A stretch of 64,000 nt of DNA from Allobosea sp. WAO (lineage in GTDB: Bacteria > Pseudomonadota > Alphaproteobacteria > Rhizobiales > Beijerinckiaceae): NCBI RefSeq assembly GCF_001509835.1, contig NZ_JXTJ01000006.1:620001-684000 (forward strand). Reading direction: 5' to 3'. The notes beneath the pieces were generated by a model that saw only the letters and a list, made by a program, of their open reading frames with translations, did not search any database and was not told the origin of the DNA. This document shows positions 1 through 9,772 of the stretch, piece by piece. How positions within the stretch are numbered: the stretch's first letter is position 1; each line of letters opens with the position of its first letter. The position numbers and the translations under genes were made by a program.

Positions 1-52
1 GGCGCATATCGAGCTGCGGGCTGCGGTGGAGCTGGCGAAGCTCGGGCGTTGA
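1..52 (+). CDS. 3' end of an unidentified protein (partial)
   Basis: An open frame runs in from the left edge and stops at the TGA at 50-52. Only about 16 residues are visible, and they end in AAVELAKLGR. The tail is helix-like and alanine/leucine rich, as at the end of many repeat or regulatory proteins, but it is too short to assign a family. It could also be a chance open frame. Confidence 0.4.
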   Translation, partial: AHIELRAAVELAKLGR

Positions 53-151
53 TGATCTGCGCCGCCTAATGTCGGAAGTCATCGCAGGGCGCCGCGCCCT
101 ATGATGGATTTCCGAGCGGCGCTGCAGCCGCGGCTTGTCCGGAATGGCGGT

Positions 152-1291
152 TCAGTCAGAGCGCAGTCTGATCCAATCCAACCAGCCTCCGGACGGTGTA
201 CTGCGGTCGTAATTGAGCCAAGCGAAGGCTGGATGTTCTCCCGGCAGCAGGTGATCGATGATCTCCGGCATGATCGCCATTCCGTTGGAGCCGTTCGTGA
301 GGACGACGACGGCAGAGCGCTTGGCGAACGAGCCTGTCGCGAATGCTTTGAATTCGCCATTGTCGCCCCAGTGAAAGAAAGCGCCTTGCTTGGGCTCAAG
401 TCCCCAGCCCAGACCCCAGGCGACGTGCTGATCGACTTTCGTCGCGCGGGAGGTCAAGCATTCGATACAACGTTGGAAAAGCTCGACCTGTGGGGATAGC
501 CACTGTTTCGCAGTGGAGCGCTTGAGGCGCGTTCCAGTCAGGACGGCCCGCAGGAAGCTTGCGTAGTCGGCTGCCGTCGTGTGCAGGGTGTAAGCCGCCA
601 CAGGGGTCGTCGGCCGCGATTTGGCGCGCGGCACAGCTCCCTGATGTGGAACGGCATGGTCTGTTTCAAAATCAGCACGCCAGACGTAGCTCGTTCGCTT
701 CATTCCGAGCGGGTCGAAGACCAGACGGGTCATAACAGCGTTCAAGTTCTCGCCGGTGGTCGCCTCAACCACGCGCTGGAGCCAGAGAAACCCTTCCCCA
801 GAATAGCTGAAGTGACTGCCGGGCGGGAAATTCACTTTCAGCGGTGTCGTCCAGCCGCTCCAGTTCGGCAAGCCGGAGGTTTGGGCGAGGACGTCTCGCA
901 CGGTGACCAAGGCAGCGAGCGGGTCGTTCCTGACGTAGTCGGGAACGTGTTTCGCCAGTGGCGTGTCCAGCGTCAGGACGCCGGAGTCTATGAGTTGCAG
1001 TACGGCGTATGCGAAAACCGGTTTCGATAGCGACGCGGCTTCAAAGACCGTGTTTTCGTCGACCGGCATCCCGGTCGCGCTGTCGCGGGTGCCGAGCGCC
1101 CCGAGCTCGGCAATCTTTCCGTCCCTGATGACAGCGAACGAGAGGCCGGGGACGTGGCCCTTCTGTAGCAATTGCTCGAGTTCCGCCGCCTGGCATGGGC
1201 CAAACGAGGCCAGGCAAAGCCACGCGAAAACCCAGATGGGGGCGGTAACGGATCGCCAGCTCACGGTTCCGATATCCAAGTCTGCTTTCAT
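152..1291 (-). CDS. Exported serine hydrolase, beta-lactamase class C / esterase family
   Basis: This 379-residue protein belongs to the penicillin-binding-protein-like serine hydrolases (Beta-lactamase, PF00144). It has the nucleophile motif SLSK (about residues 87-90), a tyrosine motif YSG (163-165) in place of the beta-lactamase YxN, and a late HWG motif in place of KTG. That pattern suits an esterase or D-aminopeptidase-like enzyme better than a true beta-lactamase. The start at 1291 puts a hydrophobic segment at about residues 17-35 ending before QAAELEQ, which looks like a signal peptide, so the enzyme is probably periplasmic. The frame stays open upstream, but that part reads as antisense of the neighbouring hydrolase. 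The substrate cannot be told from sequence. Confidence 0.85.
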   Translation of the reverse strand: MKADLDIGTVSWRSVTAPIWVFAWLCLASFGPCQAAELEQLLQKGHVPGLSFAVIRDGKIAELGALGTRDSATGMPVDENTVFEAASLSKPVFAYAVLQLIDSGVLTLDTPLAKHVPDYVRNDPLAALVTVRDVLAQTSGLPNWSGWTTPLKVNFPPGSHFSYSGEGFLWLQRVVEATTGENLNAVMTRLVFDPLGMKRTSYVWRADFETDHAVPHQGAVPRAKSRPTTPVAAYTLHTTAADYASFLRAVLTGTRLKRSTAKQWLSPQVELFQRCIECLTSRATKVDQHVAWGLGWGLEPKQGAFFHWGDNGEFKAFATGSFAKRSAVVVLTNGSNGMAIMPEIIDHLLPGEHPAFAWLNYDRSTPSGGWLDWIRLRSD

Positions 1292-1365
1292 GAGGGATCT
1301 AAACGCCGATGCCGTGTGCTGGCAGACGATGGCGCCGGGACGGGAAAGTCCCGGCGCCGCCGCGC

Positions 1366-2538
1366 TTACTTTAACGACGCGCAATTGTTCGGCGCGGGCT
1401 CGCCCCGGAAGCGCTGGTCCATCCAGTCGACGGCGGTTGCGGCGCTGTCGCGTGCGGCGAGCAGATGGCCGATCCCTTGCAATGCATCGAACTGGACGGC
1501 ACGGCCGGCACGGCACAGCGTCTGCGCATAGGCGCGGGTGACCTGCGGGCGCACAAGCGTGTCGCTCGTGCCCTGGGCGATGTAGACCGGCATGCCGCGT
1601 GGCGTCACGCCGGGTGTGTTGCGTGCAAGCAGGGTGCGCCACGGCTCGCGCGCGCCGAAATTCTCATCCGTCAGGAAGCGACGCGCGAGCTGCCGCGTCG
1701 GCCACAGCCGTAGCACGACGTCCCGCAGGCTCTCGACGCAATCGGCGGCGAGATCGTTGACGATCGGCGTCGCCTGTTCATTGACGATCTGCGCCATCGG
1801 TGCGCCGTAGACGCGCGACCAGGACCAGAGCGTCATCGCCGTCAGGTTGCGGCCGCCATCGGTGTCGATGTCGTCGGCGAGCAGTGTGGCGAGTTCGGTC
1901 GCCGGGGCCGCCGCCGCGACGCCGACAAGCTTCAGCTCGGGCGCGATGCTCCTGGCGAGCAGTCCTGTGAAGAGCGCGGCGTGGCCGCCCTGCGAGTGAC
2001 CCCAGACGGCGAAGCTGCGGCTCGCGGCGGCGTCGGGAAGTTGCTGGACGGCCCTGACGGAATCGACGACCGAGCGGCCGGCGCTGGCGCCGACGAGGTA
2101 GGGATGGGGGCCGGGCGTTCCCAGGCCGGGATAATCCGTCGCCGTGACGATATAGCCCCGGGCGAGCATGTCGCTCAGGCCCTGGACGGTTTGGAAGACG
2201 CCGCCGGAGAGAGAGGGAGCGCATTGCGGTTGCACCCCACTGGTGGGGTGGGCCCAGGCCACCACCGGCCGCCCGCCTGGCGGGGCTGTGCCGGCCGGAA
2301 CGACCGCAACGCCGGAAACGGCGATCGGCTTTCCGTCGAGGCCTACCGACCGATAGAGCATTCGATAGGCGCGGGCGTTGCCCGGTGCGCCGTGCATCGG
2401 CTCCGTCCGGATGAGCGAGCCCGGCTTGCCCGCGGCGATCTCGCCCGGCGGGGCCGTGTAGAAACCTGATTGCGCATGCGCCGGCCGCGCCAAGCTGGCA
2501 GCCGAAAGTGATAGGATGAGAGCAATAGCAAGGCGCAT
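1366..2538 (-). CDS. Exported alpha/beta hydrolase, secretory lipase-like
   Basis: The 390-residue protein starts with a signal peptide ending at about residue 22 (PAHAQSG). It contains the nucleophile elbow GHSQGG (serine about 182), a late aspartate in QGTSDTLV and a histidine in GIGHLL, which together form an alpha/beta-hydrolase triad. Overall organisation resembles the secretory lipase family (LIP, PF03583), which cleaves esters outside the cytoplasm. The ATG at 2538 is preferred because GGAGA lies eight bases upstream; an in-frame ATG nine codons earlier lacks this. It is followed on the same strand by the serine hydrolase, so two exported hydrolases sit together. The natural ester substrate is unknown. 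Confidence 0.87.
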   Translation of the reverse strand: MRLAIALILSLSAASLARPAHAQSGFYTAPPGEIAAGKPGSLIRTEPMHGAPGNARAYRMLYRSVGLDGKPIAVSGVAVVPAGTAPPGGRPVVAWAHPTSGVQPQCAPSLSGGVFQTVQGLSDMLARGYIVTATDYPGLGTPGPHPYLVGASAGRSVVDSVRAVQQLPDAAASRSFAVWGHSQGGHAALFTGLLARSIAPELKLVGVAAAAPATELATLLADDIDTDGGRNLTAMTLWSWSRVYGAPMAQIVNEQATPIVNDLAADCVESLRDVVLRLWPTRQLARRFLTDENFGAREPWRTLLARNTPGVTPRGMPVYIAQGTSDTLVRPQVTRAYAQTLCRAGRAVQFDALQGIGHLLAARDSAATAVDWMDQRFRGEPAPNNCASLK

Positions 2539-2663
2539 AGACGGTTCTCCGGTCGGCAGCATCATGCCGCTACGACACGGGCCGCAGACTGCGCGGAAAA
2601 TCGTTCAGCAATGGTGTCCGGCCGAGCCGCTTGGGCGCGGCCGGAACGGGTGAGCGAACGCCC

Positions 2664-3209
2664 TTAGCGGATGAACTGGTCGACGAAGTCGGCGCCGAGT
2701 CCGTTGGCGGCGTAATGCGCCCGGCACTTGTCGATGCGGGTGAAGACGTCGTCATAGCCGAGGCACTTGCCGTCGGGGTCGACATAGATCATCGCGCCGT
2801 TGACCTGGAACATGGTGATCATCTCCTCGACATCGGGATCGACCACCAGGGTGTGGGTCTCGCCGGGCGCCTCGTAGACATAGCCGCCTTCGGTCGCGAC
2901 CCAGTCATGCTCGAGATAGCGCCACTTGCCCTTGAGCACGTAGCCATGCACCGGCTGGGGGTGGCGATGGCGCGAGAGCACGCCGGCGCGCCGGACCTTG
3001 AGCAGGTTCATCCAGTAGCCGCGCGTCGCCGAGAGGCAGAGCGGGCGGAACCAGACATTGTCGTCGACCGGGACCCAGACGCGCTCATCCTCGGGGATGA
3101 CGTTGGCGATCACCAGCTCCGGCGGCGATTCCTTGGGCTGCGGATGGCGATAGGGGGTCCAGCGCTCGGCGTTCGTGGCGGCGACCGGGATCGGGCTGAC
3201 CTTGTCCAT
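2664..3209 (-). CDS. Cupin protein of the 2,4'-dihydroxyacetophenone dioxygenase family
   Basis: This 181-residue protein is a single cupin. Metal-ligand candidates are in HRHPQPVHGY (about residues 81-90) and in the second cupin motif APGETHT (114-120). Length and motif spacing fit the 2,4'-dihydroxyacetophenone dioxygenase/ChrR-like cupin group, whose studied members use iron to cleave a carbon-carbon bond next to a carbonyl. Many relatives have no tested substrate. A GGA lies upstream of the ATG. The SDR dehydrogenase lies directly upstream on the same strand, about 120 bp away, so the two may act in sequence on a ketone or hydroxy compound. The activity itself is inferred from the family. 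Confidence 0.82.
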   Translation of the reverse strand: MDKVSPIPVAATNAERWTPYRHPQPKESPPELVIANVIPEDERVWVPVDDNVWFRPLCLSATRGYWMNLLKVRRAGVLSRHRHPQPVHGYVLKGKWRYLEHDWVATEGGYVYEAPGETHTLVVDPDVEEMITMFQVNGAMIYVDPDGKCLGYDDVFTRIDKCRAHYAANGLGADFVDQFIR

Positions 3210-3330
3210 GGCTCGTTTCCATCCTTGAGTTTTCGATTCAGGCCCTTCCTAGACTGAATCCGGAAAGCGGGCCATGTCATTGATCGGGCGGCGTTTCGTC
3301 GCCCGGCTGAAGCGCTCGGCGGGCTGGCGC

Positions 3331-4047
3331 TCAGATCGCGAGATAGCCGCCGTCCACGGGCAGGACGGTTCCGGTGACGAAGCGTGCCGCATCCGAGAGC
3401 AGGAAGACGATGGCGCCGCCGACATCGGCCGGCTCGCCCCAGCGCTGCATCGGCGTGCGCGCCAGGATCGGGGCCGAGCGCTCGGCATCCTCGACCAGCG
3501 GCCGCGTCAGCTCGGTCGCGATCCAGCCCGGCGCGACCGCATTGACGCGAATGCCGTCCGTCGCCCAGGCGGCGGCGAGCGACTTGGTGAGCTGCCCGAC
3601 GCCACCCTTCGAGGCGGCATAGCCGGGTGCGAAGGGCGAGCCGTGGAAGGTCAGCATCGAGGCGGTGTTGACGATGGCGCCCTGGCTCGCCGCGAGCTTG
3701 CCCCTGGCGGCGATGCACATGCGCATGGTCCCGGTGAGGTTGACCTCGACGGTGAGGCGGAAGGCCTCGATCTCGAACTCCTTGCCGCCGCGCTGGATCA
3801 TGCCGGCACAATTGACCAGCGCGTCGATCCGCTCGCAGCCGGCGATGATGGCGGCGACCTGATCGTCCTTGGTGACGTCGAGCCTGGCATGGCGGATCGC
3901 GGCATGGGCCGGCTTGGCGGCGACCTCCTCGTCGGTGAGGCCGGTGGCGAGGACGCGGTAGCCGGCCTCGGCGAGGGCGAGCGCGGCGCCGGCGCCGATG
4001 CCGCGGGTGCCGCCGGTGACGAGTGCGAGTTTCTGGGTGTCGGTCAT
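3331..4047 (-). CDS. SDR-family NAD(P)-dependent oxidoreductase
   Basis: This is a classical short-chain dehydrogenase/reductase with the dinucleotide-binding TGGTRGIG motif near the N-terminus, the NCAG structural motif, the catalytic serine in NTASM, YAASKGG with the catalytic Tyr and Lys, and a C-terminal VDGGYLAI end typical of FabG-like enzymes. From the chosen ATG the length is 238 residues. In-frame ATGs at 4065 and 4095 would add 6 or 16 residues without homology value. GAAGAG about ten bases upstream supports 4047 weakly. The downstream cupin dioxygenase-like gene suggests a small catabolic unit. The substrate is not predictable. Confidence 0.87.
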   Translation of the reverse strand: MTDTQKLALVTGGTRGIGAGAALALAEAGYRVLATGLTDEEVAAKPAHAAIRHARLDVTKDDQVAAIIAGCERIDALVNCAGMIQRGGKEFEIEAFRLTVEVNLTGTMRMCIAARGKLAASQGAIVNTASMLTFHGSPFAPGYAASKGGVGQLTKSLAAAWATDGIRVNAVAPGWIATELTRPLVEDAERSAPILARTPMQRWGEPADVGGAIVFLLSDAARFVTGTVLPVDGGYLAI

Positions 4048-4211
4048 GGGCTGGCTGCTCTTCATAGGCTGGCGGCCCTTGGGCGTGTCGGCCATGGGCT
4101 AATCGAATAAGGGCGTAATCTAGACGGGAGCGCTGCTGCGGGGGAAGCGGCCGGCTCCCTTGCCTTCGCCTGATCGCCTTGCGCCGAGGGTCTGGCCCGC
4201 AGCGCCAGCGG

Positions 4212-5036
4212 TCACCGTGGCCCGAGTTCGAAGCGCAGCATCGCCGAGCCGCCACCCTTGATATCGCCGCCGCCCAGCTGCCGCTCGCGGTTCATCTTGA
4301 CGTCGAGCGTCGTCTTCCAGGGTGTGCCTGGCGCGAGGCCGAGATCGGTGACGAGCTGGAGCTGCGGCGTCAGCGTCGCCTCGGGCATGGCCTGGCTGGC
4401 GAAGGCGTAGTTGCTTGCGAGGGCGATCTCGGAGATCAGGGTGACGTTGTCGAACAGGGAATAGCGATAGCCCAGCATGGCGTTGACGTTGTGGCTGCCG
4501 CTGCCGGCCATCCCGAAACCGCCGCCGGTGGACAGGCGCCAGAGCAGCCCGTCGCCCGCCGTGGTCGAGCGCCGCGCCAGCGACCAGTCGAGGCGCGTAT
4601 CCGAGCCCTGCCAGGTTCCGGTGCCGCTGACGATAGCGGTCTCGAACGAAAGAGGCTGCGGACCGATCCTGAAGCCGACGGCGCGCTCCGTCGGCGTATA
4701 GGGTCCGCGCGAAACCGTGCCCAGGCCTCGGCGTATCGTGGCGGTCTCGACCTCGGGCCGGGCGAGGCCCGAGCGCCGCGCCCGCTCGCGATAGGCAGTG
4801 CTCTTGTCCAGTGTCGGCGCGAGCAGGGTCGGGATTGCGAGAACGGGATCCTGCTCCTCCTCCTGCTCCGGGTCTTCCCAGAAGGGCTCGTTCGGCAGAC
4901 TGGTCATCTCGTATTGAGCGAGGATCGCTATCGCGCTGGCGCCGGAGGGCTGCTCGCGGGCAGTCGCTGGGGCTGCGAGCACGGAGAGGAAGGCGCAGAG
5001 CAGGCCGGCGGAGGCTGTCGAGAATATGCTGGTCAA
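4212..5036 (-). CDS. Exported protein of unknown function
   Basis: I do not recognise a characterised family. Translation from the TTG at 5036 gives 274 residues beginning with a good signal peptide (TSIFSTASAGLL to APATAREQ). An acidic stretch (EDPEQEEEQDP) follows, then a long beta-rich part with alternating hydrophobic residues and GGGFGMAGSG, ending ELGPR. The end resembles an outer-membrane or periplasmic beta-barrel domain. The frame is open to an ATG at 5180, but that start would bury the signal peptide 48 residues in, so the later TTG is preferred. It is divergent from icd. No operon partner is evident. Confidence 0.65.
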   Translation of the reverse strand: MTSIFSTASAGLLCAFLSVLAAPATAREQPSGASAIAILAQYEMTSLPNEPFWEDPEQEEEQDPVLAIPTLLAPTLDKSTAYRERARRSGLARPEVETATIRRGLGTVSRGPYTPTERAVGFRIGPQPLSFETAIVSGTGTWQGSDTRLDWSLARRSTTAGDGLLWRLSTGGGFGMAGSGSHNVNAMLGYRYSLFDNVTLISEIALASNYAFASQAMPEATLTPQLQLVTDLGLAPGTPWKTTLDVKMNRERQLGGGDIKGGGSAMLRFELGPR

Positions 5037-5296
5037 TGCATCGGATCGCGGAGCGGATGACGAAGCAAGCCATTGTGCCGGCCGATCGTGCTCATAATGC
5101 GGCAGTGCAACATAAGGCGGATCGAGCCGGGCTTCGTGCGGCCGGCACGGCATTTCGCGGATATTCCGCCGCTCTGCCACAAAAGGCCTGCTTCCCCCTG
5201 CGGCCGTAACCCGCTAGGAAGCGCGCGAGCCTGCTGCGGCGCCAAAGCCGCAGTTCGGGACCGTTCCAGACTGGCCAGAAGCAGGGGTCGTATCAC

Positions 5297-6511
5297 ATGA
5301 GCAAGATCAAGGTCGCCAACCCGGTCGTCGACATGGACGGCGACGAGATGACCCGCATCATCTGGCAGAAGATCAAGGACACGCTGATCTTCCCCTATCT
5401 CGACCTCGAACTCGACTATTACGACCTCTCGGTCGAGAACCGCGACAAGACCGACGACCAGGTCACGATCGACGCCGCCAACGCCACCAAGAAGCACGGC
5501 GTCGCCGTGAAGTGCGCGACGATCACGCCGGACGAGGCGCGCGTGAAGGAATTCAATCTCAAGTCGATGTGGAAGTCGCCGAACGGCACGATCCGCAACA
5601 TCCTCGGCGGCGTGATCTTCCGCGAGCCGATCATCTGCAAGAACGTGCCGCGCCTGGTGCCGGGCTGGACCCAGCCGATCGTCATCGGCCGCCATGCCTT
5701 CGGCGACCAGTACCGCGCCACCGATTTCAAGTTCCCGGGCAAGGGCACGCTCTCGATCAAGTTCGTCGGCGAGGACGGCAACGTCATCGAGAAGGAGGTC
5801 TTCAAGGCTCCTGAGGCCGGCGTCGCCATGGCGATGTACAACCTCGACGAGTCGATCAAGGACTTCGCCCGCGCTTCGCTGAACTACGGCCTGATGCGCA
5901 AGTACCCGGTCTATCTCTCGACCAAGAACACCATCCTCAAGACCTATGACGGGCGCTTCAAGGACATCTTCCAGGAGATCTACGAGGCCGAGTTCAAGGC
6001 GGAGTTCGAGAAGCTCGGCATCACTTATGAGCACCGCCTGATCGACGACATGGTCGCTTCGGCGATGAAGTGGTCGGGTGGCTATGTCTGGGCCTGCAAG
6101 AACTACGACGGCGACGTGCAGTCGGACACCGTCGCGCAGGGCTTCGGCTCGCTCGGCCTGATGACCTCGGTGCTGATGACGCCGGATGGCAAGACAGTCG
6201 AGGCCGAGGCCGCGCACGGCACGGTGACTCGCCACTATCGCGAGCACCAGAAGGGCAAGGAGACCTCGACCAACTCGATCGCCTCGATCTTCGCCTGGAC
6301 CCGCGGTCTCGCCCATCGCGCCAAGCTCGACAACAATGCCGAGCTCGCCAAGTTCGCGGCCCTGCTCGAGAAGGTCACGGTCGACACCGTCGAGGCCGGC
6401 GACATGACCAAGGACCTCGCGCTGCTGGTCGGCCCCGACCAGAAATTCCTCTCGACCACCGGCTTCCTCGACAAGGTCAGCGAGAACCTGCGCAAGGCGA
6501 TGGCCGCGTAA
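5297..6511 (+). CDS. icd: NADP-dependent isocitrate dehydrogenase
   Basis: This 404-residue cytoplasmic enzyme oxidatively decarboxylates isocitrate to 2-oxoglutarate with NADP in the TCA cycle. The sequence matches the homodimeric type shared by alphaproteobacteria and eukaryotes. It starts [20 protein letters not shown], carries the substrate-binding [11 protein letters not shown] segment, and has the metal-binding aspartates in LIDDMVA and [10 protein letters not shown]. The C-terminal part has the nucleotide-binding [13 protein letters not shown]. The length is normal for the family. It appears to be a single-gene unit, with about 260 bp upstream of the start shared with the divergent exported protein and a strong terminator immediately downstream. 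Confidence 0.98.
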   Translation: MSKIKVANPVVDMDGDEMTRIIWQKIKDTLIFPYLDLELDYYDLSVENRDKTDDQVTIDAANATKKHGVAVKCATITPDEARVKEFNLKSMWKSPNGTIRNILGGVIFREPIICKNVPRLVPGWTQPIVIGRHAFGDQYRATDFKFPGKGTLSIKFVGEDGNVIEKEVFKAPEAGVAMAMYNLDESIKDFARASLNYGLMRKYPVYLSTKNTILKTYDGRFKDIFQEIYEAEFKAEFEKLGITYEHRLIDDMVASAMKWSGGYVWACKNYDGDVQSDTVAQGFGSLGLMTSVLMTPDGKTVEAEAAHGTVTRHYREHQKGKETSTNSIASIFAWTRGLAHRAKLDNNAELAKFAALLEKVTVDTVEAGDMTKDLALLVGPDQKFLSTTGFLDKVSENLRKAMAA

Positions 6512-6536
6512 GCGGTTCAGCCCCGTTCGCAAACGG

Positions 6537-6565
6537 AAAGCCCGGCCGCTTTGGCCGGGCTTTTT
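6537..6565 (+). terminator. Rho-independent terminator of icd
   Basis: An 11-bp perfect stem AAAGCCCGGCC / GGCCGGGCTTT with a five-base loop is followed by a T-run (TTTTTCTTT). It begins 26 bases after the icd stop codon. Confidence 0.93.
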
Positions 6566-6773
6566 CTTTGACTGCCCATAACCGGCTCAAAGCCCCAGCT
6601 TCCGGCGATCGAGGGCGAGTGCGCCAGATCGGCCCCGCATACCCATTTGCACCGCGGGCAATCCGGTCCCGCCCAGGCTTGGCGCTTGACCGCCATCGCG
6701 TTTGGGCGCGTCCTTCGCCGATACGCTTTCGCCAAGATGCACCGATCCACCTTGCTGGCCACGGGAGCTTGAA

Positions 6774-9197
6774 ATGGCAAAGTCCGGTCTCGGCCTGCTT
6801 GCAGGCACCGCCTTTCTCGCACTGTCATGTCTGCCGTGTGGGGCCCAGCAGGCGCCGGGCGCTCCCGGCGCGACCACGACGCTTGCCGGCAAGCAGCTGC
6901 CGCCGCCCGATCCGAGTTTTGGCGGCGTGATCAACCAGAAGGCTTCGGAGTCGAAGCCCTGGTGGGCGCCGCGCATCGTGCCGCCGAAGGGCGCGCCCAA
7001 TGTCCTGCTGATCATGACCGACGATGTCGGCTTCGGCGCGCCCTCGACCTTCGGCGGGGTCATTCCGACCCCGGCGCTCGACCGCATCGCGAACAGCGGC
7101 CTGCGCTACACGAATTTCCACTCGACCTCGCTGTGCTCGCCGACGCGGGCGGCGCTGATCACCGGGCGCAACCACCATGTCGCCGGCTTCGGGGTGGTGG
7201 GGGAGGCGGCGACCGGCTTTCCGGGCTACGACTCGGTGATCCGCCGCGAGAACGGAACCATCGGGGCGATCCTGAAGGCGAATGGCTACGCGACCTCGTG
7301 GTTCGGCAAGAACCACAACACGCCCTTCTACCAGGCGACGCAGGCCGGCCCGTTCGATCAATGGCCGAACGGCATGGGCTTCGAGTACTTCTATGGCTTC
7401 GTCGGCGGCGATGCCAGCCAATGGCAGCCGAACCTCTACCGCAACACCTCGGCGATCTATCCGTTCGAGGGCAAGGCGGACTGGAACCTGACGACGGCCA
7501 TGGCCGACGAGGCGATCCAGTACATGCGGGACCTCAAGGCGGTCGCGCCGGAAAAGCCGTTCCTCGTCTACTACGTCCCGGGCGGCACGCATGCGCCGCA
7601 CCACCCCCGGCCGGAATGGATCAAGAAGATCAGCGAGATGCGGCTCTTCGACGAGGGCTGGAACACGCTGCGCGAGACGATCTTCGCCAACCAGAAGCGG
7701 CTCGGCATCATGCCGGCCGGTGCCAGGCTAACGCCTTGGCCGAAGGAGCTGCCGGAATGGACGTCGCTCGGCCTCGAGGAGAAGAAGCTCTTCATCAGGC
7801 AGATGGACGTCTACGGGGCGTATCTGGCCTATACCGACAACGAGATCGGCCGTGTCGTGCAGGCGGTCGAAGACCTCGGCCAGCTCGACAACACGCTGGT
7901 GATCTATATCAGCGGGGACAACGGCGCGAGCGCCGAGGGCATGCTCAACGGCACGCCGAACGAGTTCACCTTCTTCAACGGCGTCCAGGTGCCGGTGAAG
8001 GACCAGTTTCTCTGGTATCCGTTCTGGGGTTCGGAGCGGACCTTCCCGCACTTCTCGGCCAATTGGGCCTGGGCGATGAGCACGCCCTTCAAATGGGTGA
8101 AGCAGGTGGCGTCGCATTTCGGCGGGACCGCGCAGGGCATGGCCATGTCATGGCCGGGCCATATCACCGATGTCGGCGGCATCCGCCGCCAGTTCCACCA
8201 TGTCATCGACATCGCGCCGACGATCCTCGAAGTCACCGGCATCCCGCTGCCCGAGACGATCGACGGCATCAGGCAGCGTCCGATGGACGGCGTCAGCATG
8301 AAATACAGCTGGGACAAGGCGAATGCCGTTGCGCCGTCGCGGCGGAGCACGCAGTATTTCGAGATGCTCGGCAATCGCGCGATCTACCATGAGGGCTGGG
8401 TCGCGGCGACGACGCCGGCGAACCTGCCATGGGCGCCGAGCACCGGGACGCCGCCCGACGTGATCACCGGCTACAATTGGGAGCTCTATGACGTCGTGGC
8501 CGATCCGACCCAGTCGAACGATCTCGCCAGCCAGCAGCCGGCGAAGCTGAAGCAGTTGCAGGATCTCTTCTATTCGGAAGCCAGGAAGTACGACGTGCTG
8601 CCGCTCGACAACTCGACGCTCGCGCGGTTCACTACCCAGCGCCCGAGCCTGACGGCCGGGCGAACGCTCTTCACCTATACCGGGGGCCTGACCGGCGTGC
8701 CCAATAGCGGAGCCCCCAGCATCCTGAACAAGTCCTACACGATCACCGCCGAGGTCACGGTCCCCGATGACGGCGCCGAGGGCGTGATCGTCACCGATGG
8801 CGGGCGCTTCGGCGGCTACGCGCTCTTCCTCAGCAAGGGCGAATTCGGCTTCGGCCGCGGCAAGCCGGTATTCCTCTACAACCTGCTCGATCTCAAGCGC
8901 ACAATCTGGGAAGGGCCGGAGCTCGGCCCGGGCAAGCATAGCATCGTCTTCGACTTCAGGTCCGACGGCCCCGGTCTCGGCAAGGGCGGCAAGGGCGTGC
9001 TTTCCGTGGACGGCAAGGAGGTGGCCAGCAATACGCTGGAGCACACGACGCCGATCACTTTCCCGGAGGATGAGAGCTTCGATGTCGGCCAGGATACGCG
9101 CACCGGCGTTGCCCTGCTGGAGCACAGCTACGAGCCGCCGTTCAAGTTCACCGGCAAGCTCAACAGGCTGACCTTCAAGCTCGAGCCCCTGCAATGA
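6774..9197 (+). CDS. Exported arylsulfatase
   Basis: This 807-residue type I sulfatase hydrolyses sulfate esters. The signature CSPTRAALITGR begins at about residue 121; its cysteine is converted to formylglycine in active enzymes. Metal-ligand aspartates lie at MTDDVG (about 82-84). The lysine/histidine set continues with WFGKNHN, GTHAPHH and SGDNGAS. A signal peptide (LLAGTAFLALSCLPCGAQQ) places it in the periplasm or outside. The last 180 residues form a beta-rich, lectin-like module, as in large arylsulfatases. GGAG nine bases before the ATG at 6774 supports this start over an in-frame ATG 24 codons earlier. It may scavenge sulfur from sulfated organics. No maturase gene is seen nearby. 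Confidence 0.93.
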   Translation: MAKSGLGLLAGTAFLALSCLPCGAQQAPGAPGATTTLAGKQLPPPDPSFGGVINQKASESKPWWAPRIVPPKGAPNVLLIMTDDVGFGAPSTFGGVIPTPALDRIANSGLRYTNFHSTSLCSPTRAALITGRNHHVAGFGVVGEAATGFPGYDSVIRRENGTIGAILKANGYATSWFGKNHNTPFYQATQAGPFDQWPNGMGFEYFYGFVGGDASQWQPNLYRNTSAIYPFEGKADWNLTTAMADEAIQYMRDLKAVAPEKPFLVYYVPGGTHAPHHPRPEWIKKISEMRLFDEGWNTLRETIFANQKRLGIMPAGARLTPWPKELPEWTSLGLEEKKLFIRQMDVYGAYLAYTDNEIGRVVQAVEDLGQLDNTLVIYISGDNGASAEGMLNGTPNEFTFFNGVQVPVKDQFLWYPFWGSERTFPHFSANWAWAMSTPFKWVKQVASHFGGTAQGMAMSWPGHITDVGGIRRQFHHVIDIAPTILEVTGIPLPETIDGIRQRPMDGVSMKYSWDKANAVAPSRRSTQYFEMLGNRAIYHEGWVAATTPANLPWAPSTGTPPDVITGYNWELYDVVADPTQSNDLASQQPAKLKQLQDLFYSEARKYDVLPLDNSTLARFTTQRPSLTAGRTLFTYTGGLTGVPNSGAPSILNKSYTITAEVTVPDDGAEGVIVTDGGRFGGYALFLSKGEFGFGRGKPVFLYNLLDLKRTIWEGPELGPGKHSIVFDFRSDGPGLGKGGKGVLSVDGKEVASNTLEHTTPITFPEDESFDVGQDTRTGVALLEHSYEPPFKFTGKLNRLTFKLEPLQ

Positions 9198-9210
9198 CGG
9201 ATGGGATGTC

Positions 9211-9621
9211 GTGGCTGTGGCCCGTGTTGACTGTCGACCCAGCAAGAGCGCGAACGCGCCGGCCATGGCCGCGATGAGGCACGTGCTGACTGTCGCCGCG
9301 CTCGGCGAAATCCTGACGGGCGTCGCGCTGCTGTTCGCGCCGTCCTTCGTCGCGTCACTGCTGCTCGGCGGGCCAATGCCCGATGTCGCACTGCCGGTTG
9401 CCCGCGTCGCGGGGTTTGCCCTGATCGGCCTGGGGATGGCGTGCTGGCCCGGCCCGCCCGCTGCCGGCATGCTGATCTACAGCACCGCCGTCGCGCTCTA
9501 CCTCGCGTGGCTCGGCTTCACCGGCGCCGCGATGGGGCCATTCCTGTGGCCGGTGGTCATTCTGCACCTGATCCTGACGGGGCTGCTGATCGGTTCAGTC
9601 GCGCGAAGCGCGCGCGAATAG
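9211..9621 (+). CDS. Small integral membrane protein, unknown function
   Basis: The protein has about four hydrophobic segments: VLTVAALGEILTGVALLFA, VARVAGFALIGLGMACW, MLIYSTAVALYLAWLGF and WPVVILHLILTGLLIG. The GTG at 9211 has a purine-rich GGATGGGA just upstream. ATGs at 9265 and 9274 would start directly before the first membrane segment and are equally plausible. It follows the arylsulfatase by 13 bp on the same strand, so the two are probably cotranscribed. I can offer no function. Confidence 0.75.
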   Translation: MAVARVDCRPSKSANAPAMAAMRHVLTVAALGEILTGVALLFAPSFVASLLLGGPMPDVALPVARVAGFALIGLGMACWPGPPAAGMLIYSTAVALYLAWLGFTGAAMGPFLWPVVILHLILTGLLIGSVARSARE

Positions 9622-9772
9622 AACGCCCCGTCGTGCCTTTGATGGCCGGCGAATGCAGTTCGCAGTTCTTGCCGCGTCTGGCTGTCGGGCCGTCCCCGAT
9701 CTCGATGGCGCGTTCCTGACTCCTGCTGTCGTGGCAGGGATGTATGGTCACCGCCCGCAAACGAGGGAAGCC

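Noticed and set aside
1292..1642. N-terminal extension of the serine hydrolase
   Set aside because: The added 117 residues are Arg/Pro-rich antisense of the neighbouring lipase-like gene and precede the signal peptide.
5033..6532. Long minus-strand frame opposite icd (499 codons)
   Set aside because: It is the antisense of a highly conserved gene, has a repetitive Arg/Glu/Leu/Val composition from high-GC codon bias and matches no family.
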